Assembly: GCA_028718265.1 (NCBI GenBank)
Contig: JAQUMG010000110.1
Location: 1-6,054 of the forward strand
DNA from: Candidatus Omnitrophota bacterium
Lineage (GTDB): Bacteria; Omnitrophota; Koll11; JAHIPI01
DNA: 6,054 bases
Reading direction: 5' to 3'
The position numbers and the translations under genes are program-made. The stretch's first letter is position 1; each line of letters starts with the position of its first letter. The notes below the pieces were generated by a model, which was not told where the DNA came from, did not search any database, and saw only the letters and a list, made by a program, of their open reading frames with translations. This document shows, in pieces, positions 5,391 through 6,054 of this stretch.

Positions 5391-6054
5391 ATGAAACTGG
5401 ATGAAGTAAAGATTTCGAAGGCTATAATAGAATCTTACAAGGACAAGATTATAGACGCACTAGATGTCGATGTCGCTATTGTCGGCGGCGGGCCCGCCGG
5501 CATGTGCTGCGGCTACTATCTGGCTAAGAGGCACAAGAGGGTAGTGATATTCGAAAGAAAACTGTCCGTCGGAGGCGGCATGTGGGGCGGCGGCATAATG
5601 TTTAACGAAATCGTAGTCCAAGAGAAGGCCAAGGCGATACTGGACGAATTCGGAGTAAGAACGCGCCTGTACGAAAAAGGTTATTATATGGCCGATTCCA
5701 TAGAATCGGTTTCGACTATCTGTTCAAAAACGGTTAAAGCCGGCGTCAAGATATTTAATCTGATCAGTGCGGAAGACGTAATGATCAGAAAGAACAGAAT
5801 TTGCGGGTTAGTTTTAAACTGGACCGCGGTTGAAATGGCGAAACTTCACGTTGACCCCATTACTATGGCCGCGCGTTTTGTCATAGATGCGACCGGCCAT
5901 GCCGCCGAAGTGGTTCACATAGCCGAAAGAAAATCAGGCATAGCGCTTAAGACAAAGACGGGTAAAGTAGTAGGAGAAGGTTCGATGTGGGCCGATGTTG
6001 CGGAAGACACGATAGTGAAAAATTCGAAAGAAGTAGCACCCGGCCTTTATGTTA
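5391..6054 (+). CDS. thi4: Thi4-family thiazole synthase, sulfide-dependent (His) type; 3' truncated by window end
   Basis: This enzyme makes the thiazole half of thiamin (ADP-thiazole) from NAD+, glycine and a sulfur source. The frame shows 221 residues without a stop; relatives are usually around 260, so about 40 are missing. An [13 protein letters not shown] start ([10 protein letters not shown], 7-16) leads to the dinucleotide-binding VGGGPAG at 31-37, with Glu55 ending the second strand. [13 protein letters not shown] at 61-73 is the family hallmark. In [14 protein letters not shown] (143-156) residue 153 is His, where yeast Thi4 has the Cys that gives up its own sulfur; methanococcal Thi4 also has His here and uses free sulfide with iron. 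The visible end (APGLYV) is where the family continues AGM. AAGGAG lies 8 nt before the ATG. A TPP riboswitch and terminator precede it. Older annotations call such proteins ribose-1,5-bisphosphate isomerase; the riboswitch supports the thiamin role. Confidence 0.95.
   Translation, partial: MKLDEVKISKAIIESYKDKIIDALDVDVAIVGGGPAGMCCGYYLAKRHKRVVIFERKLSVGGGMWGGGIMFNEIVVQEKAKAILDEFGVRTRLYEKGYYMADSIESVSTICSKTVKAGVKIFNLISAEDVMIRKNRICGLVLNWTAVEMAKLHVDPITMAARFVIDATGHAAEVVHIAERKSGIALKTKTGKVVGEGSMWADVAEDTIVKNSKEVAPGLYV

Noticed and set aside
1..6054. Mobile element, prophage, CRISPR array, toxin-antitoxin or defence island
   Set aside because: No transposase, integrase, terminal repeats, regular repeat-spacer pattern or defence domain is visible on either strand; the larger genes belong to housekeeping families.

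Overview
The window looks like a stretch of bacterial chromosome with tightly packed genes, short gaps, good Shine-Dalgarno sites and sigma70-type promoters. No phage, transposon, CRISPR or RNA gene is visible. Two things point to an anaerobe: a Thi4 thiazole synthase of the sulfide-using type, with His in place of the sacrificial Cys, and a PduO-type cobalamin adenosyltransferase. The overall style would suit an uncultured lineage such as Omnitrophota, but that is a weak guess because no taxonomic marker is present.

Layout: (1) Positions 2-4247, plus strand, hold seven closely spaced genes that are probably co-transcribed: the 3' end of an unrecognised gene, a short-chain dehydrogenase, a 77-residue small protein, a minimal O6-alkylguanine-DNA alkyltransferase, dihydrolipoamide dehydrogenase, a PduO-type ATP:cob(I)alamin adenosyltransferase and endonuclease III. 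Gaps are 1-22 nt and the last two genes overlap by 20 nt. (2) Positions 4263-4433, minus strand, hold a 56-codon gene that converges on nth, with its own consensus ribosome binding site and a plausible promoter. (3) Positions 4507-5159 hold a near-consensus promoter and a MarC-family six-helix membrane protein. (4) Positions 5182-5344 hold a promoter, a TPP riboswitch and an intrinsic terminator, followed by thi4, which runs off the window end.

How they fit together: the riboswitch and thi4 form a self-contained thiamin feedback unit. When TPP is abundant, transcription should stop at the hairpin before thi4. The first operon mixes two DNA-repair enzymes (Ogt and Nth) with two cofactor-linked enzymes (Lpd and PduO), and no single pathway explains it. 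The two small unknown proteins, on opposite strands about 3.4 kb apart, share an identical 12-nt ribosome-binding leader and both start Met-Pro. No wholly new multi-gene system is evident. The most distinctive points are the riboswitch-controlled His-type Thi4, the short minus-strand gene, and the shared leader of the two small genes.
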